The notes: a model not told the origin generated them from the letters alone. DNA of 64,000 nucleotides from Toxorhynchites rutilus septentrionalis (GCF_029784135.1 NC_073746.1:54782097-54846096), one strand, 5' to 3'. Counted from the first letter of the stretch, positions 44,791-56,480 are shown. Translations and numbers: made by a program.

Positions 44791-47344
44791 TAAATCCAAT
44801 GATTCTGTGAACCAGCAATACAATGAGAAATGTTGGGAACGTTTAGTTTCATGCGCTCAGCAAGGAGTAGCTGAGCGAAGTGCGACATCGTAAATGTTCA
44901 CCAAGTGTATGCGTATGAAATCGAGATAATAGATATTACAGATGCACCCCGGCCTACCGTCACATTGGTAGCTGCATAAAAAGTATTGGTATGTTAAATT
45001 TTAATTTGATTTTCTTGAAAAAAAAGAGAAGACTAGCGAAAGTGAAAGTGCTTTAACTATATGAACCCACGCTGGCACAAACCATCTATATCTATTTATT
45101 TGAACAATCATATGCTCGATCTGATATTCAAAATGCGAGGAAGATTTGCAACAGGATTGAACAAATCTGTTTAAATATGAGAGGTAATATCAAATTGAAA
45201 ATTTAATTATAATTTAAAAATTTATTCGTGAATTTATGCGAAACTATATAGTAAAATGCCACAAATGCAATCCGGTCTTCCGATAGTTATCATGTTTATA
45301 GCTGTTTAAAATGAAACTAATCCACATCTAGAAACTCAAGAAGAAATTCGAATCCACAAGACCAAAACAAACATGAAGTTCAGTGTTCTGCAATTTTCTA
45401 AGCTTCCATTTTTTTTGTTCAGTATTATTCCCAGAAATATTAGCTGCTCTCTGGCTTCCTATACTTACATGGTTCACTCTGACCAAACCAAAGAAGCAGT
45501 TGTTAAGACTTGGTTCATTATGACTGAATTTTTCAATAAATTAATAGTTGTACATAAGTCATAGTGTGTTTTATACTGTAATATTCGCCATTCTGTTATG
45601 TAAACTAGGGGAAGGAGGAATGTGGTGCTGGAATTGCATAAAAATCTGGCAGCGTTCAGCATAATAGCCTCTGCCATCTTCTACAGGCACGAATATGATT
45701 ACACGGATTACATGTTAAAGTATATACTTACCTATTTCAATCATCTTAGAGCAGTATTCCTCGATAAAATCGTCAAATTCGATTCCGTTGTCATCGCTAC
45801 AATCTAAACTGCACTCTAAAGTTAGATATTTTGCTATCACTGAAGACCAGCATTTTTCTCTGATCCGTTCAGTCAGAGCGGAGATGTCAACTTTCCTGAT
45901 TTTCCAGGATTTCGAATACTTTTCGTCACTTCTCCTGATGTCCTGACAAACATTAAATGTTGCCTGATTTTACTGAAATGATCCTGATTTATCCTCATTT
46001 TTACCGGTTTTGTACTTTTTACTTCATCAAAAAAAAATATTAAAAATTATGGTTGGAAATGAGCATTGTCATAATAGCCTACATAAAAATTCTCTCCGAT
46101 CCGCAATTGTATAGTGCTTACTCTTTAAATAGTTCATTATCTATGGACTCCGCAGGGATTCGCTGTATTAGAAGAACATTTTCGACATATAGTAAAGCAT
46201 TATGTAGGCGTGAAAGAAAGAAAGATATTCGATAAGATTAGCATGTCCGAAGGCAGTGTACAGGCAGAGAAAGTGAACATTCATTCATAATTTTTATTTT
46301 ATAAGTGCGTTTATTCCACTTGAAACATCCATTACGATTTTCGCTCCACAGATATTTGGTAGATTTTAAATGTATGACTAGCTGACTCGGCAAACGCTAT
46401 TCTGCCATATACATTATTTCTAGTGGATATTTTTGTTTAATAAAAAATAAATAATGTATTGTAAGCGTGTTTGGATATTTCGACGATCTATACATAGTAG
46501 ATCTAAGAACTAATGATAGAGAAATTTTTTTAAAGCGTTTGATTCCACTTGAAAATCTATTAAATTTTTCACTTTACAGGAAGGGAACACGAAACTCAAT
46601 GTTGTCTATATCGAGTTGCGTGGCAAGGTTGCCACATTTGAACAACTCGATTGAACATGAGTTGAACGGATTACAGAATGCAAGATTGTGATCCGTTCGG
46701 GTAATTCTGACTCGATCGGATTTGAGAATACGGGCGAGCAGTACATCAGTAGGTATATTTGGAATTTCCGAGGAAAATTATTTCCTCGAGCGTATTTTGT
46801 TGAGTAACCATACAAAAAAAATGAATTGAATCGCTTCCGCCATTCAACCGAATACATCCAGTAATGTGTGAGACCGAAGGCGTGTAATGCTGTCATGAAG
46901 CTCATTAAGAACTTAATTGTACGTTTGAATACACGCGCTGTAATGTCATGATAATGCATTGCGTTTTGGCCTGGCAATAGCAAAGGCTGTTGTTGTGTTG
47001 GCTTAGATCTTGATAGCGTCTCGCAAGTGAACGTATTCTTCCTCACACCGCTTTGGTCGATTGTGTCGTGGAAATCGCAGTCATTCGCTGTCTATCTTCG
47101 CGTACATGTCTGTCAGAAATTGTTGGCATAGCTAACGACTTCTTTGAATGGTGTTGTCCAGACTATGTTGATTCATCATAAAAATGCATGGAGCGCACCT
47201 TCTTGTTTGTTTCACCTCCTCTAACTGTCGTTTATAAATTACATTCAATATGAGAAATGATGTTAATAATGAATAAAGTATCTGTGGCGGAGTCTCGTTG
47301 TCTAATGTTTATGCAATATTTGCAAATTTGCTCTTCAGTACGAC
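44791..47344. other. No gene recognised
   Basis: AT-rich DNA. Minus-strand frame 47046-46606 includes a hydrophobic stretch (KFLMSFMTALHAFG) that could mimic a signal sequence, but no splice donor of the right phase was found. 46379-46410 contains CTAGCTGACTCGGCAAAC, matching in reverse the GTTTGCCGG..GTCAGCTAG near 59345-59376, probably an end of a common interspersed repeat. Confidence 0.35.
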
Positions 47345-47525
47345 TGGGAGATTTTTCGCCGAAAAATCCTTTCTGACTTGCACTATAGTCACATTTATTC
47401 AAGAGCATGACTGTATTTCAGCGTAGAAATCGCAACTAAGTACTAATAAAAATGACGCAAGAATTACTACGTTGAGAATGCGAACTTTAGGAACGTTAAT
47501 GCAATTGAAGAAGAACGCGACGAGA
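47345..47525 (+). mobile_element. 5'-truncated SINE (family 2)
   Basis: GGGAGATTTTTCGCCGAAAA, GACTTGCACTATAGTCAC and AAAATGACGCAAGAAT match the body of the SINE at 56213-56480. The tRNA-like head is missing. Confidence 0.6.
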
Positions 47526-47835
47526 GTCGTATCAACGGTGAAATCCAGGTTATTGTTTTTTTTCGAATCACAATTTCTCGCGCCATTGTGCAATTGTCTA
47601 ATATGATTCCAGTAACGTTTGCGAATTGAATCTATACACATGTTCTGTAGCTAGTGTTTTATCAAAATTGATGACAATATCGTGATAGTCATTTTGTAAT
47701 CCGAGAAAGTGTGATTTGAAGAATTTAAATAATTCATTGTGCTCATTCAAAAAGGCTTTCTTTCCGGCGAAGCGCCTGGCTTTAGACGAATTGAGGTTAC
47801 TTGCACATGTGTGGATGAAAGTTCGATGAAGGGGA

Positions 47836-47877
47836 TGTAGCGCCATCTGTCATTTAACAATGACAGATGGCGCTACA
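47836..47877. repeat. Perfect 19-bp inverted repeat (hairpin)
   Basis: TGTAGCGCCATCTGTCATT at 47836-47854, loop TAAC, and the exact reverse complement at 47859-47877. Confidence 0.9.
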
Positions 47878-48486
47878 AAAAAGAACGGTCCTTAATATGT
47901 TAAGGATGAAAAAAACACATGTGTGTCTAAAAAAAATGTTTTTCGAATAAACAGGGGCTTATCCGCGTTGCGAAATTATTATTCTCATTATCAGGAAAAA
48001 AAAACTAGCAACTTGCTTCTTCTTTTAGCTTTTTTAATTACTAAGTGCAAAGAACGATGAAAACGAATCACGTGAAAAAATCGGAGTTGCCAAATGTGAT
48101 ATAGTTTTTTTTTTTTTTATTTAAATCGTTTATTTTTACAGGCTCAGTTACATAGGTTTAAAGGAGCCGAACTCCTTACTGTATTGTTACTAGTATATAT
48201 ACATTTTTCCGTAATTCTAATGTTAATAATATAGGAAACCGATTACTCGCGGTCAACTCGAGTTTAGAAGGGTGACATATTTTCTTCAGGAAAAGGAGGG
48301 GATATGAGGATATGTTGACAATGATCACACTCACACTCTCAATCACACTCTCATTCACACTCATCACACTCAATTCTTAAACCTATCTTATATCTAATAT
48401 GTATTTACATTTCATCTTATTCTTAAGAAGGGATCCGATCTCTCACAAAGGAAAAGGAAAAGGAAAAACTAAGGGTATAAGGACAA

Positions 48487-51071
48487 TCACACACGAAGAT
48501 CGATAGCTTTAAGGAATACATATATTTGGGACATGTAATCAAGGTCTAACCGAGCCAACACGTCTCTCACCGGCACCATGGGCTGCCTTCCGCGGGCCCG
48601 AAGGGTGACATCCCAACGCGATACGGAGACAAAGATACTGAATTCGCTCGAGTTTAATGAGGTGTGTTTTGGCAGCTGATTGAAAACAGAAACTGCCATA
48701 CTCCATCACTGAGAGAATAGTTGTTCGATACAACATTATAAGATCTTCGGGATGGGCTCCCCACCAGGTGCCGGTAATTGTACGGAGAAAGTTTATTCTT
48801 TGTTGACATTTTTTACTCAGATACCTAATATGGGCCCCCCAAGTACATTTAGAGTCGAACCAGACCCCAAGATACTTGAATGACATAGCATGAGTGATCG
48901 GTTTACCCAAAAGTTGAAGCTTTGGTAAATAAACCAGCAATATGCTTCCTAGAAAAAACCACCATCTCTGTTTTCTCCGTGGAGAATTCGATCCCTAGCC
49001 CAATGGCCCAGGTTTAAAAATTGTTCAAATTATCTTGTAAGGATTCTTGCAGGTCGGATTCGTTTGATCCTACGACAGACACCACTCCATCATCTGCAAG
49101 TTGTCTTAGGCTGCAATTTTGTGTAAGAGAATTGTCAATGTCGCTTACGTAGAAGTTGTACAAGAGGGGGCTTAAACATGAGCCCTGGGGGAGTCCCATG
49201 TAAGAGACCCGACTTACTGCCGAATCTCCGTGAGAAAAGTTCAAATGTTTCTCACAAAGTAAGTTATATAACATATTATTCAATAGAGGCGGCAGACCCC
49301 GAGATTGTAATTTGTCTGACAAAACCTCTATTGAAACAGAATCAAAGCCCCCCTTTATGACGAAGAATACTGAAGCCATTTGTTTTTTTTCGGCGTAAGC
49401 CATTTGAATTTCTGAAGAAAGCAACGCAAGACAATCATTCGTCCCCTTGCCCCTGCGGAACCCATATTGTGTATCTGAGAGTAGGCCATTCGTTTCAACC
49501 CATCGATCAAGGCGAAACAAGATAATTTTCTCCAACAATTTCCGTATACAAGACAGTATTGCTATTGGGCGGTACGAATTGAAGTCGGACGCGGGTTTTC
49601 CGGGTTTTTGAATAGCTATAACTCGTACTTGTCTCCAATCATCTGGAACAATATTATGCTCCAGAAACTGATTGAATAAGTTCAACAAGCGATGTTTCGC
49701 CACATCAGGGAGATTTTTCAGCAAGTTGAACTTAATTCTATCCGATCCCGGAGCAGAATTGTTACATGAAAGGAGAGCAAGAGAGAATTCTACCATCGAA
49801 AACTCGGAATCAAGGTCGCACCTATCTTGTGGTATATCTCGAATAATTCATTGCACTGGAGCGGAATCGGGACAAACCTTTCGTGCAAAATTAAAAATCC
49901 ATCGATGTGAATATTCCTCGCTTTCATTGGATGAAGAGCGATTTCTCATGTTTCGAGCCACTTTCCATAATTTTTTCATTGACGTTTCTCGTGATAAACC
50001 TCCCACGAAATTTCGCCAATAAGCACGTTTTTTCCCTTTGATTAAGTTTTTAAATTGATTTTCAAGGTCCAAATACGTTTGAAAATTCTCAATGGTTCCA
50101 CGTTTCCGAAAAGCTTTAAATGCATTCGATTTATCTCCATAAAGCTTGGAACACTGGCCATCCCAACATGGATTGTGAGGCCTTCGACGAATAGTGGAAC
50201 CTGGGATGGGTTTCGTTTGAGCGCGAACCGCGCTGTCATAGATCAAACGAGAAATGAAGTTATACTCCTCCAATGGAGGCAAACTATCTCTGGAATTGAT
50301 GGCTAGAGCAATCGCGTCCGCATATTTTTTCCATTCAATGTGTCTTGTGAGGTCGTATGTCATGTTTATTGATTCAGAAGAATTCAACCCATTGGTGATA
50401 GAAATTTTGATTGGCAAGTGGTCACTACCGTTGGGATCCTGGATTACATTCCACTTGCAATCTAACGATAGTGAATTCGAGCAAAGCGAGAGGTCAAGAG
50501 CACTTGGGTTAGCAGGAGGTTTAGGTACACGTGTTGTTTCCCCAGTGTTCAAAACGGTCATATTGAAGCTGTTACAAAGGTCATATATCAACAATGAACG
50601 ATTGACGTCGTACTGTTCCCCCCAGGCAGTTCCGTGAGAGTTGAAGTCTCCCAAGATTAATCGCGGCTCAGGAAGGAGTGAGCACATGTCAACAAGTTGC
50701 TTGCGGCTAACCGCAGCTCTCGGAGGCCAATACAAGCTGACAATACAGAGGTCTTTGCCTCTGATGTTTGCATGACAAGCAACAGCTTCGATCCCTCCAA
50801 TAGGTGGAAGGTCAATTCTAAAAAATGAGTGACACTTATTGATCCCCAATAGTACCCCTCCGTATCTGTCATCGCGGTCCAAGCGTATTATATTAAAATC
50901 GTGGAAAGAGAGATCATTTTGAGAAGAGAGCCAGGTTTCGGATAGAGCAAAAACATCACAATTGAGTTTATGAATTAGAAATTTGAATGTATCCAATTTA
51001 GGCATAAGACTACGACAATTCCACTGTAAAACAGTTTTATCTCCGACCTCTCTATTTGAATTAGACATCAA
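48487..51071 (-). pseudogene. LINE ORF2 (APE-RT) with internal deletion
   Basis: Starts MMSNSNREVGDKTVLQWNCR. The AP endonuclease is nearly complete (LSETWLSSQ, LILGDFNSHG, GSDHLPIKIS). An interruption near 49848 precedes the RT, which has SAPGSDRIKFNLLKN, QYGFRRGKGTNDCL and LADDGVVSVVG. Further breaks lie near 49010 and 48940. After CLRIALGC the sequence jumps to VTLRARGRQPMVPVRDVLAR and ends LKAIDLRV, the normal ORF2 C-terminus. The RNase H present in the 31636-32982 copy is missing here. Confidence 0.82.
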
Positions 51072-52590
51072 GAGAGATAATCATTGCAAGGAGGGGCCAT
51101 GTTTGCATCAATTGCTGCAAAATTGTCTTTAGTACTGGAAGCATTGCGGTGACAATGGTTCTGATGGAGTCGGAAACATTAAAACACGTAAAGATTTGAT
51201 CCAAAAGGTCAGACAACTTTATAAATCCCGATTGGGAAGTTGAACTTGACGGAAAAACAGGGACAGTTGGGGTTTTTGATGTCCCCTCGAGTGCTGGGTC
51301 GTTCGAAGGTGAACTATTACCACGGAGGCCAGGAGGGACCTGATTTTGCTTATCCGCTGCACTCGATTTTTTGGGCAAGCTAACAGGGGTTATCACCGGA
51401 GGGACTTGTCCTTGAACTTTGAGAGTGGTCACATTTTTGCGCCGGGGATTCCCTTGAGAAATAAACGGCGTGCCCCCGTTAGCTGTATCCGCTTCCATTT
51501 CGTCAACTGGCAACGTAGCGAAGACATTGTGTGTATTGATTGGTTGTTGTTCTTGAGCCAGTGGAGAAGCGCCCTTCAAAATTTCTGCGAAAGTGCGTTT
51601 AGAGCGTTCCCTCAAAGAGCGCTTCTGTTTCTCCCAGCGAGCCTTGTATGTTTCACAAGCTGAGAGCACGTGTGGGGATCCCCCGCAATATGGACACTTA
51701 TGCTCAGTCGCACTGCAGGATTTCCCCTCATGTTGTTCTCCGCAAGTGGCACATCGTTCTTTATTGGCACAATAAGCAGCCGTGTGACCAACTGACTTGC
51801 ACTTTAGACAAGTCATTGGCTTTGGAATAAAAAGTCGCACGGCTAACCTCAATTTATCTACCAGAGCTGAACCAGCGAAGGTGACTCGAAACGAGTTGGA
51901 CGGCGTAAATTTCTTTTCTTCTCCTTCATGGGAGACTGTTCCGAGCTGGCGGCAACCCAAGATCTTAACAGTCGTCGAGGGCAGTTTTTTAAAACGGCCG
52001 GTACCTTCACTCGTAATGTATTCGCACGTCAAGCCCGTTTCGGTTATCACACCCTCAATTTCGACTATGTGAGAGGGAATGTAGACCCGATACTCAATTG
52101 TAAAATGCTGATCGACAACAATCTTGTTTGCGTCTTTTCGATCATTCACGACAACTCGCAATTTGTTTGGTCTAACCTTCGAAATTTCCGAAACAGAGGT
52201 ATACCTTGCCAGATCTTTCGCGATCTGCATTACTCTCAACGCCTTTCCATTTGGCTTAGGCCTGAAGAAAACAACCCAGGGACCAGTTCCGGGCGCATCT
52301 TCTGGATAGACCTTTACACGGGGAGTGGGAATAACAGGGGGGGAAGGCGAGGACGGGGATTGAGAGTGGGAAGGCGAAGGTTGAGAAGGAGCGGGAAGAA
52401 CAGAGGGAGAAGACGAGGTTGAAGGTAGAGTGGGATCGTTAAGGGCAGATGGGAGATTTGCTAGTTTTTTGGAGGGAGGCTTGGTAGGGTTAGCTGACTC
52501 GTCCCCAGAAGAAGTATCTTCCGTATTTGGAACACGTTTGAGTGACTTTTTTTTATCCGTTAGGAGGGAACTAGAGTCAGAGACCTCCAT
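51061..52590 (-). CDS. LINE ORF1 (gag-like, CCHC zinc knuckles)
   Basis: 509 intact codons from MEVSDSSSLLTDKK. Ser/Pro-rich N-terminus, a gag-like core (WVVFFRPKPNGKALRVMQIA, NKLRVVVNDRKDANKIVV), then three Cys knuckles: CLKCKSVGHTAAYC, CATCGEQHEGKSC and CPYCGGSPHVLSAC. ORF1 proteins of this kind bind the element RNA. It overlaps ORF2 by about 11 bases in another frame, as in other I-clade elements. Its open state against the broken ORF2 suggests a fairly recent insertion. Confidence 0.88.
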   Translation of the reverse strand: MEVSDSSSLLTDKKKSLKRVPNTEDTSSGDESANPTKPPSKKLANLPSALNDPTLPSTSSSPSVLPAPSQPSPSHSQSPSSPSPPVIPTPRVKVYPEDAPGTGPWVVFFRPKPNGKALRVMQIAKDLARYTSVSEISKVRPNKLRVVVNDRKDANKIVVDQHFTIEYRVYIPSHIVEIEGVITETGLTCEYITSEGTGRFKKLPSTTVKILGCRQLGTVSHEGEEKKFTPSNSFRVTFAGSALVDKLRLAVRLFIPKPMTCLKCKSVGHTAAYCANKERCATCGEQHEGKSCSATEHKCPYCGGSPHVLSACETYKARWEKQKRSLRERSKRTFAEILKGASPLAQEQQPINTHNVFATLPVDEMEADTANGGTPFISQGNPRRKNVTTLKVQGQVPPVITPVSLPKKSSAADKQNQVPPGLRGNSSPSNDPALEGTSKTPTVPVFPSSSTSQSGFIKLSDLLDQIFTCFNVSDSIRTIVTAMLPVLKTILQQLMQTWPLLAMIISLDV

Positions 52591-52618
52591 ATCCGAAGGT
52601 CCCCCAGTGATATAGTTT

Positions 52619-53334
52619 ATGACGATTATTTTCCCACAAATGTTATGATATATTCACAGAATCTTCGCAATCGATTGAACAGAATATTTCATATTCTTCT
52701 ATAGAATTATGGTTATTCATCGTCATCGGATACAGTATATAGACCACGTACGTTCGGTTGAATTTCATTTTTTATTATCATTGGCAACACTGAATAATTG
52801 ACTGAAAAATATTTTTATAAGTTTTCTAATCAGCAGTCGGTTGATTTCATTCGAATTCAACAGAAAAGTAGTCCTGAATCGAACCCGAATTAATTATCAT
52901 CGTTGCTCACTTATTTCCCTAGCGCACCGACAGTTGAATGTGGGCCCCGCAAGAAACTCGACCGAATCGCCCTGGGCGACGAAGGTGTTAAAAATCTATT
53001 GTTAGAGTTTTTCTCCAATAAGAACCAAGATTTCTATGAGAGAGGCATTATGAACAAGTTGCCACATTAAATTCTTTAAAAATTTCTGAAAAAATCTGTG
53101 TATCTGTATTTTTAGCAAAAACATCTGTATAACAAATCTGTATTAAATCAATTTTTAATTTATTTGGTTTATTATTTATGGGTGGTTACAGTCGTATCAA
53201 TACATCAAAATAAATCATAAAAAGGTTTTTTTATAACCCTCTAAATTGTGTGATGTTTATACATGGTTTTACTGAACTTTTATTAGATAAGGGCTGTTTT
53301 ATAAATAGTCCTTACAAATTCCAAAAATTATACA
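52619..53334. other. No gene; degraded repeat DNA
   Basis: TTGGCAACACTGAATA near 52783 and TTGCCACATTAAATTC near 53059, with CTGTATC-rich sequence between and after. They resemble the hAT-like MITE at 7402-7821 but do not define clean ends. Confidence 0.35.
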
Positions 53335-53800
53335 TACAGGAGATGGGCACTGTTACAGTGAAAAAGTTTTTGTAACAACATTTTCATCTTTTCTTTGAAA
53401 AAATTACAACTAATCCTAATTTTGTTTAAACTCAAGGCTAAAGATTCGACAAAGTTTTAGACCCTATCAAAATATGAACTTTTGTCGAAGATGTGCACTT
53501 TCTATCTTTTATAGTTACTCGAATATATGGCACTTTTGTATGAAGATTCCTGAAAAAATAATGTTTTACTCATAACATTTCTGCGTGTGAATTCTCGCGT
53601 TTGACATGTTTCTCAATAGAAACCGTCTGCAGAACACGTACGATAATCATGTACAAAAACAATAATTTAAACATGAAAATATGACTAGTTGAAAAATAAA
53701 AAGTATTTTTTCAAAGAAAACATGAACAAGTTGTTGTTATAAAAACTTTTTCCTTGTGAAAGTGCCCTTCTTCCGATGTGTGGGTGACTTGTTGGAAATA
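53335..53800. mobile_element. Long-TIR MITE, copy 1
   Basis: The first and last about 70 bp are imperfect reverse complements (GGGCACTGTTACAGTGAAAA against TTTTTCCTTGTGAAAGTGCC). The interior has AAGATTCGACAAAGTTTTAG and TTTGTCGAAGATGTGCACTT. A second copy in the opposite interior orientation is at 55411-56030. Confidence 0.6.
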
Positions 53801-53991
53801 TTAATTGTTGTCATGTCTATTTTGTTCAAAATTTAAAAAAACCATTTTAGAGAAAAATGAATTTTAGTTTTCAAAATATTTTTTTTTCAATGACATTTTT
53901 CCTTAAAAAATGGTTTTTTTCAATTTTGAGTTTTTGTTCTTTTTTATGATCTTAATTAAAAAAACTATAAGACCTACAAAATGTTGGTTAT

Positions 53992-55284
53992 AACGGGTGT
54001 TAAATAAAAAAATGAAAATTTTTTCAATCACATATAACAAAATTTTTTTTTCATCGATTTCAGTATTTTTTTTATTAATAACATAATGTATTTTCTTCAA
54101 AAAAATGTCAGTGAATGTTTGAGTAAGGGTCGTGATCTGCTGTTCGACGCAACTTTGTCGCGATGCTCTCACAAGAACGTTGTACGGCACTTACGTTCAT
54201 TTGCCGGAAACAATTCCGGCTTCTTGTAGTCAGTTGCTTCGTGTCCTTGTCCCTCCAATTGTTTTTATACACTAGGACACTGAGTGAGCCAAAGAAATCC
54301 TCTATTGGGCGGCACTGGGGCAAGTTTGTTGGGTTTCGGCACGAACGGTATCTTTTTCTCCTCAAGATACGCCAGCGTCTTCTTGGCGTAATGGGAAGAC
54401 TCCTTGTCCGGCCAGAAGACGTACTTCCCATCCGCGTGATGCTCGTTCAGGAACGGCAACAGGATTTTATCGAGGCACTCTTCTCGATAGATTTGTTGGT
54501 TGATTGCCAGACCGTTCGGCTTAAACCAAGGCTTTGAAATGCCCCGGTCGGAAATGGCGATGTACAACATAACCTTTTTTTCAAACTTGTGCTTGAACTT
54601 GTATTTCACTTCAGGCGGTGTGGATGACTTGTCGCTGGGTAGTAATTATCATTTCCTGGAATATGCGTTTTGGACAGCGGAAAATAGCTTTCGTCGTCCA
54701 GAACGAAAGACGTCCCGCGGTATTTTTTGGTCATCCACCGACACTGTGATTTAACCGTCTCAATCTGCTCCTACGTGTACTCCGGCGACCTCGTCTTCTT
54801 CCTGCAGACGATTCCTTCCATTTTGAGGGTCCGATGGATCAATACGTGAGAGCAGCCATATTTCCGACCGGCGTCACGCAGGTTAGTTGCGTCCTTGTTG
54901 TCAAACAGTTTCTTTAACGATGTCTTCCTCTGCTTCGTCATTATTGTCACCGGACGACCACTTCCGACCTTCCGCTCTACGTTCAGTGAACCCAGGATAT
55001 GATATACCGTACTGACAGGTACATTTTCTTCCTTAAAATGTGCCACCGTGAACTTTTTTCCTTGCTGGAAATGCGTTTCGTAGAACCGTACAATGCGTTC
55101 GTGGGGCACGTGCTGTTTCGACGCCATCTTTGCTTTGACTAAATTCAAACTAGCAAAACCAAACACGCCTACTGTTTCTAGGGAGCCCAAAGAATACTTT
55201 TCTTGGAGAAAGAAAATTTTACCCTCTTTATTTGAGTTACTGAAAGGTATTGAAAAAATTCTCATTTTTTATTGAACACCGGTT
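53992..55284 (-). mobile_element. DD37E element with both TIRs
   Basis: TIRs AACGGGTGTTAAATAAAAAA (left) and AACCGGTGTTCAATAAAAAA (right, minus strand), continuing with GAGAATTTTTTCAA. Length about 1.29 kb. Same family as the truncated copy at 4919-5687. Confidence 0.85.
54108..55127 (-). pseudogene. DD37E transposase pseudogene
   Basis: MASKQHVPHERIVRFYETHF starts at 55127. HTH regions follow (HFKEENVPVSTVYHIL, GRKYGCSHVLIHRTL). A stop after RSPEYT (54771), then frames with FVLDDESYFPLSKTH, FWPDKESSHYAKKTL and CRPIEDFFGSLSVLV. A frameshift near 54635 and a small deletion near 54340 break it. The 37-residue spacing is shown by the truncated copy at 4919-5687. About 340 codons if whole. Confidence 0.82.
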
Positions 55285-55410
55285 AGAATGAAATATAGTA
55301 AATTATTTGAGTATTCATTTAAATAAAATATTTTTGAAATTATTTTTTCTCAAAAATATTTATTTTTAAATCCTGAAAAAATAGATTTGAATAGCCCTTA
55401 CATTTTGTCT

Positions 55411-56030
55411 TCATACATCTGAAGAAGGGCACCTTTACAGAGAAATTTTTTTCCAACATCAACATTTTCAGTTTTTATTTGAAAAATTACTATTAATGTT
55501 TAATTCGTAACATTTTTATGTATAAATAATCGCGATTTACATGCTCTGAAAACTTTTTTTACATTTAGAAACATGTCAAAAACAAGTCGAACGCGAGAAT
55601 TTACACACAAAAATTTTATGAGTAAAACATCAGTTTATCAGGAACCTTCACACCAAAATTCCATATATTCCAGAAACTATAAAAGATAGAAAATTGACGT
55701 CTTCGACGAAAGTTCGTGTTTTAATAAGATCTAAAACTTTGTCGAATACGCTATATCGCCTTGACTTTAAGCAAAATTAGGATTAGTTGTATTTTTTTTT
55801 TGAAGAGAACTTTTTTTTCTCTATTATAGTGACTTTTAACACATTTCGGCTGGTTCGTCAGTTTTACTTCTATTTTTGGAAGAATTTCGGGAGTGAGAAT
55901 TGAACTTGTGATATCTGCGTGAGAGGTATGGATGTTACAATTACGCCAGATCGCCTCCACGAAGAAAACATGAAAAAGTTGTTGTTAGGAAAAAATCCCT
56001 GTTAAAATGTCCGTCTTCCAATGTATGGGT
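55411..56030. mobile_element. Long-TIR MITE, copy 2, with a SINE inside
   Basis: The interior reads in reverse relative to copy 1 (GTCTTCGACGAAAGTTCGTG, CTAAAACTTTGTCGAAT), while both termini resemble copy 1. A family-1 SINE sits at 55816-55958, between GAAGAGAAC and GAAGAAAAC. Confidence 0.55.
55816..55958 (-). mobile_element. tRNA-derived SINE (family 1), copy 2
   Basis: Matches 17224-17383: TTTCGGCTGGTTCGTCAGTT, GGGAGTGAGAATTGAAC and ACGCCAGATCG. Minus strand. Confidence 0.65.
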
Positions 56031-56212
56031 GACTTGTTTTAAATTGTAAGAAATATTCACATTTTTTTTGGGGATTGAAAAAACAATTTTTTTGAGAAAA
56101 ATAAATTTTAATTTTTTAAATAATATTTTATTTCAATGTAATTTTTCTTTAAACAATTTTTAAAGTTTTTTTTTTATAAAAATTTAAACAGTTTCATACA
56201 TTTCATCCTTTG

Positions 56213-56480
56213 ACTGAGCCGAGTGGTTAGCGTCCCACATTATCATGCCGAGGGTTCGGGTTCGATTCCCGTTCTGGCCGGGGGATTTTTCGCCAAAGAA
56301 ATTTCTTCCGACTTGCACTGTGGTCACGCGTATTCTAGAGCTTGCCATTCCAGAATACATTCAAGGCGTACTTTTCGGCATAGAAATCTCAACAAAGTAC
56401 TACTAATAAAAATGACGCAAGTAATACTTACGTAGAGAAGACCAAAGTTCCACTGGGAACGTTAGTGCCATCCAGGAGAA
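56213..56480 (+). mobile_element. tRNA-derived SINE (family 2)
   Basis: Pol III head with A box TGAGCCGAGTGGTTAG and B box GGGTTCGATTCCC (56258-56270). The body contains GACTTGCACTGTGGTCACGC and ends with AACGTTAGTGCC. Other copies are at 58516-58791 (minus) and 47345-47525 (truncated). Confidence 0.75.

Larger units (their letters stand above)
48108..52606 (-). mobile_element. I-clade LINE with target-site duplication, RNase H region deleted
   Basis: Flanked by GTGATATAGTTT at 48096-48107 and 52607-52618, a 12-bp target duplication. The minus strand runs from ORF1 (52590) through ORF2 to a 3' UTR ending in a poly(A) tail (T run from 48108). The 5' end is only about 16 bp before the ORF1 start. 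An internal deletion removes the end of RT and RNase H. The insertion lies about 5.4 kb upstream of the collagen-TEP gene, on the same strand. Confidence 0.88.

Noticed and set aside
46606..47046. Hydrophobic minus-strand frame as the missing signal-peptide exon
   Set aside because: The hydrophobic run is 40 or more residues into the frame or needs an internal Met, and no strong donor in phase 2 follows.
56213..56285. A genuine tRNA gene
   Set aside because: A and B boxes are good, but no cloverleaf with a proper acceptor stem closes, and the same head plus body recurs at 58516-58791. It is a SINE.
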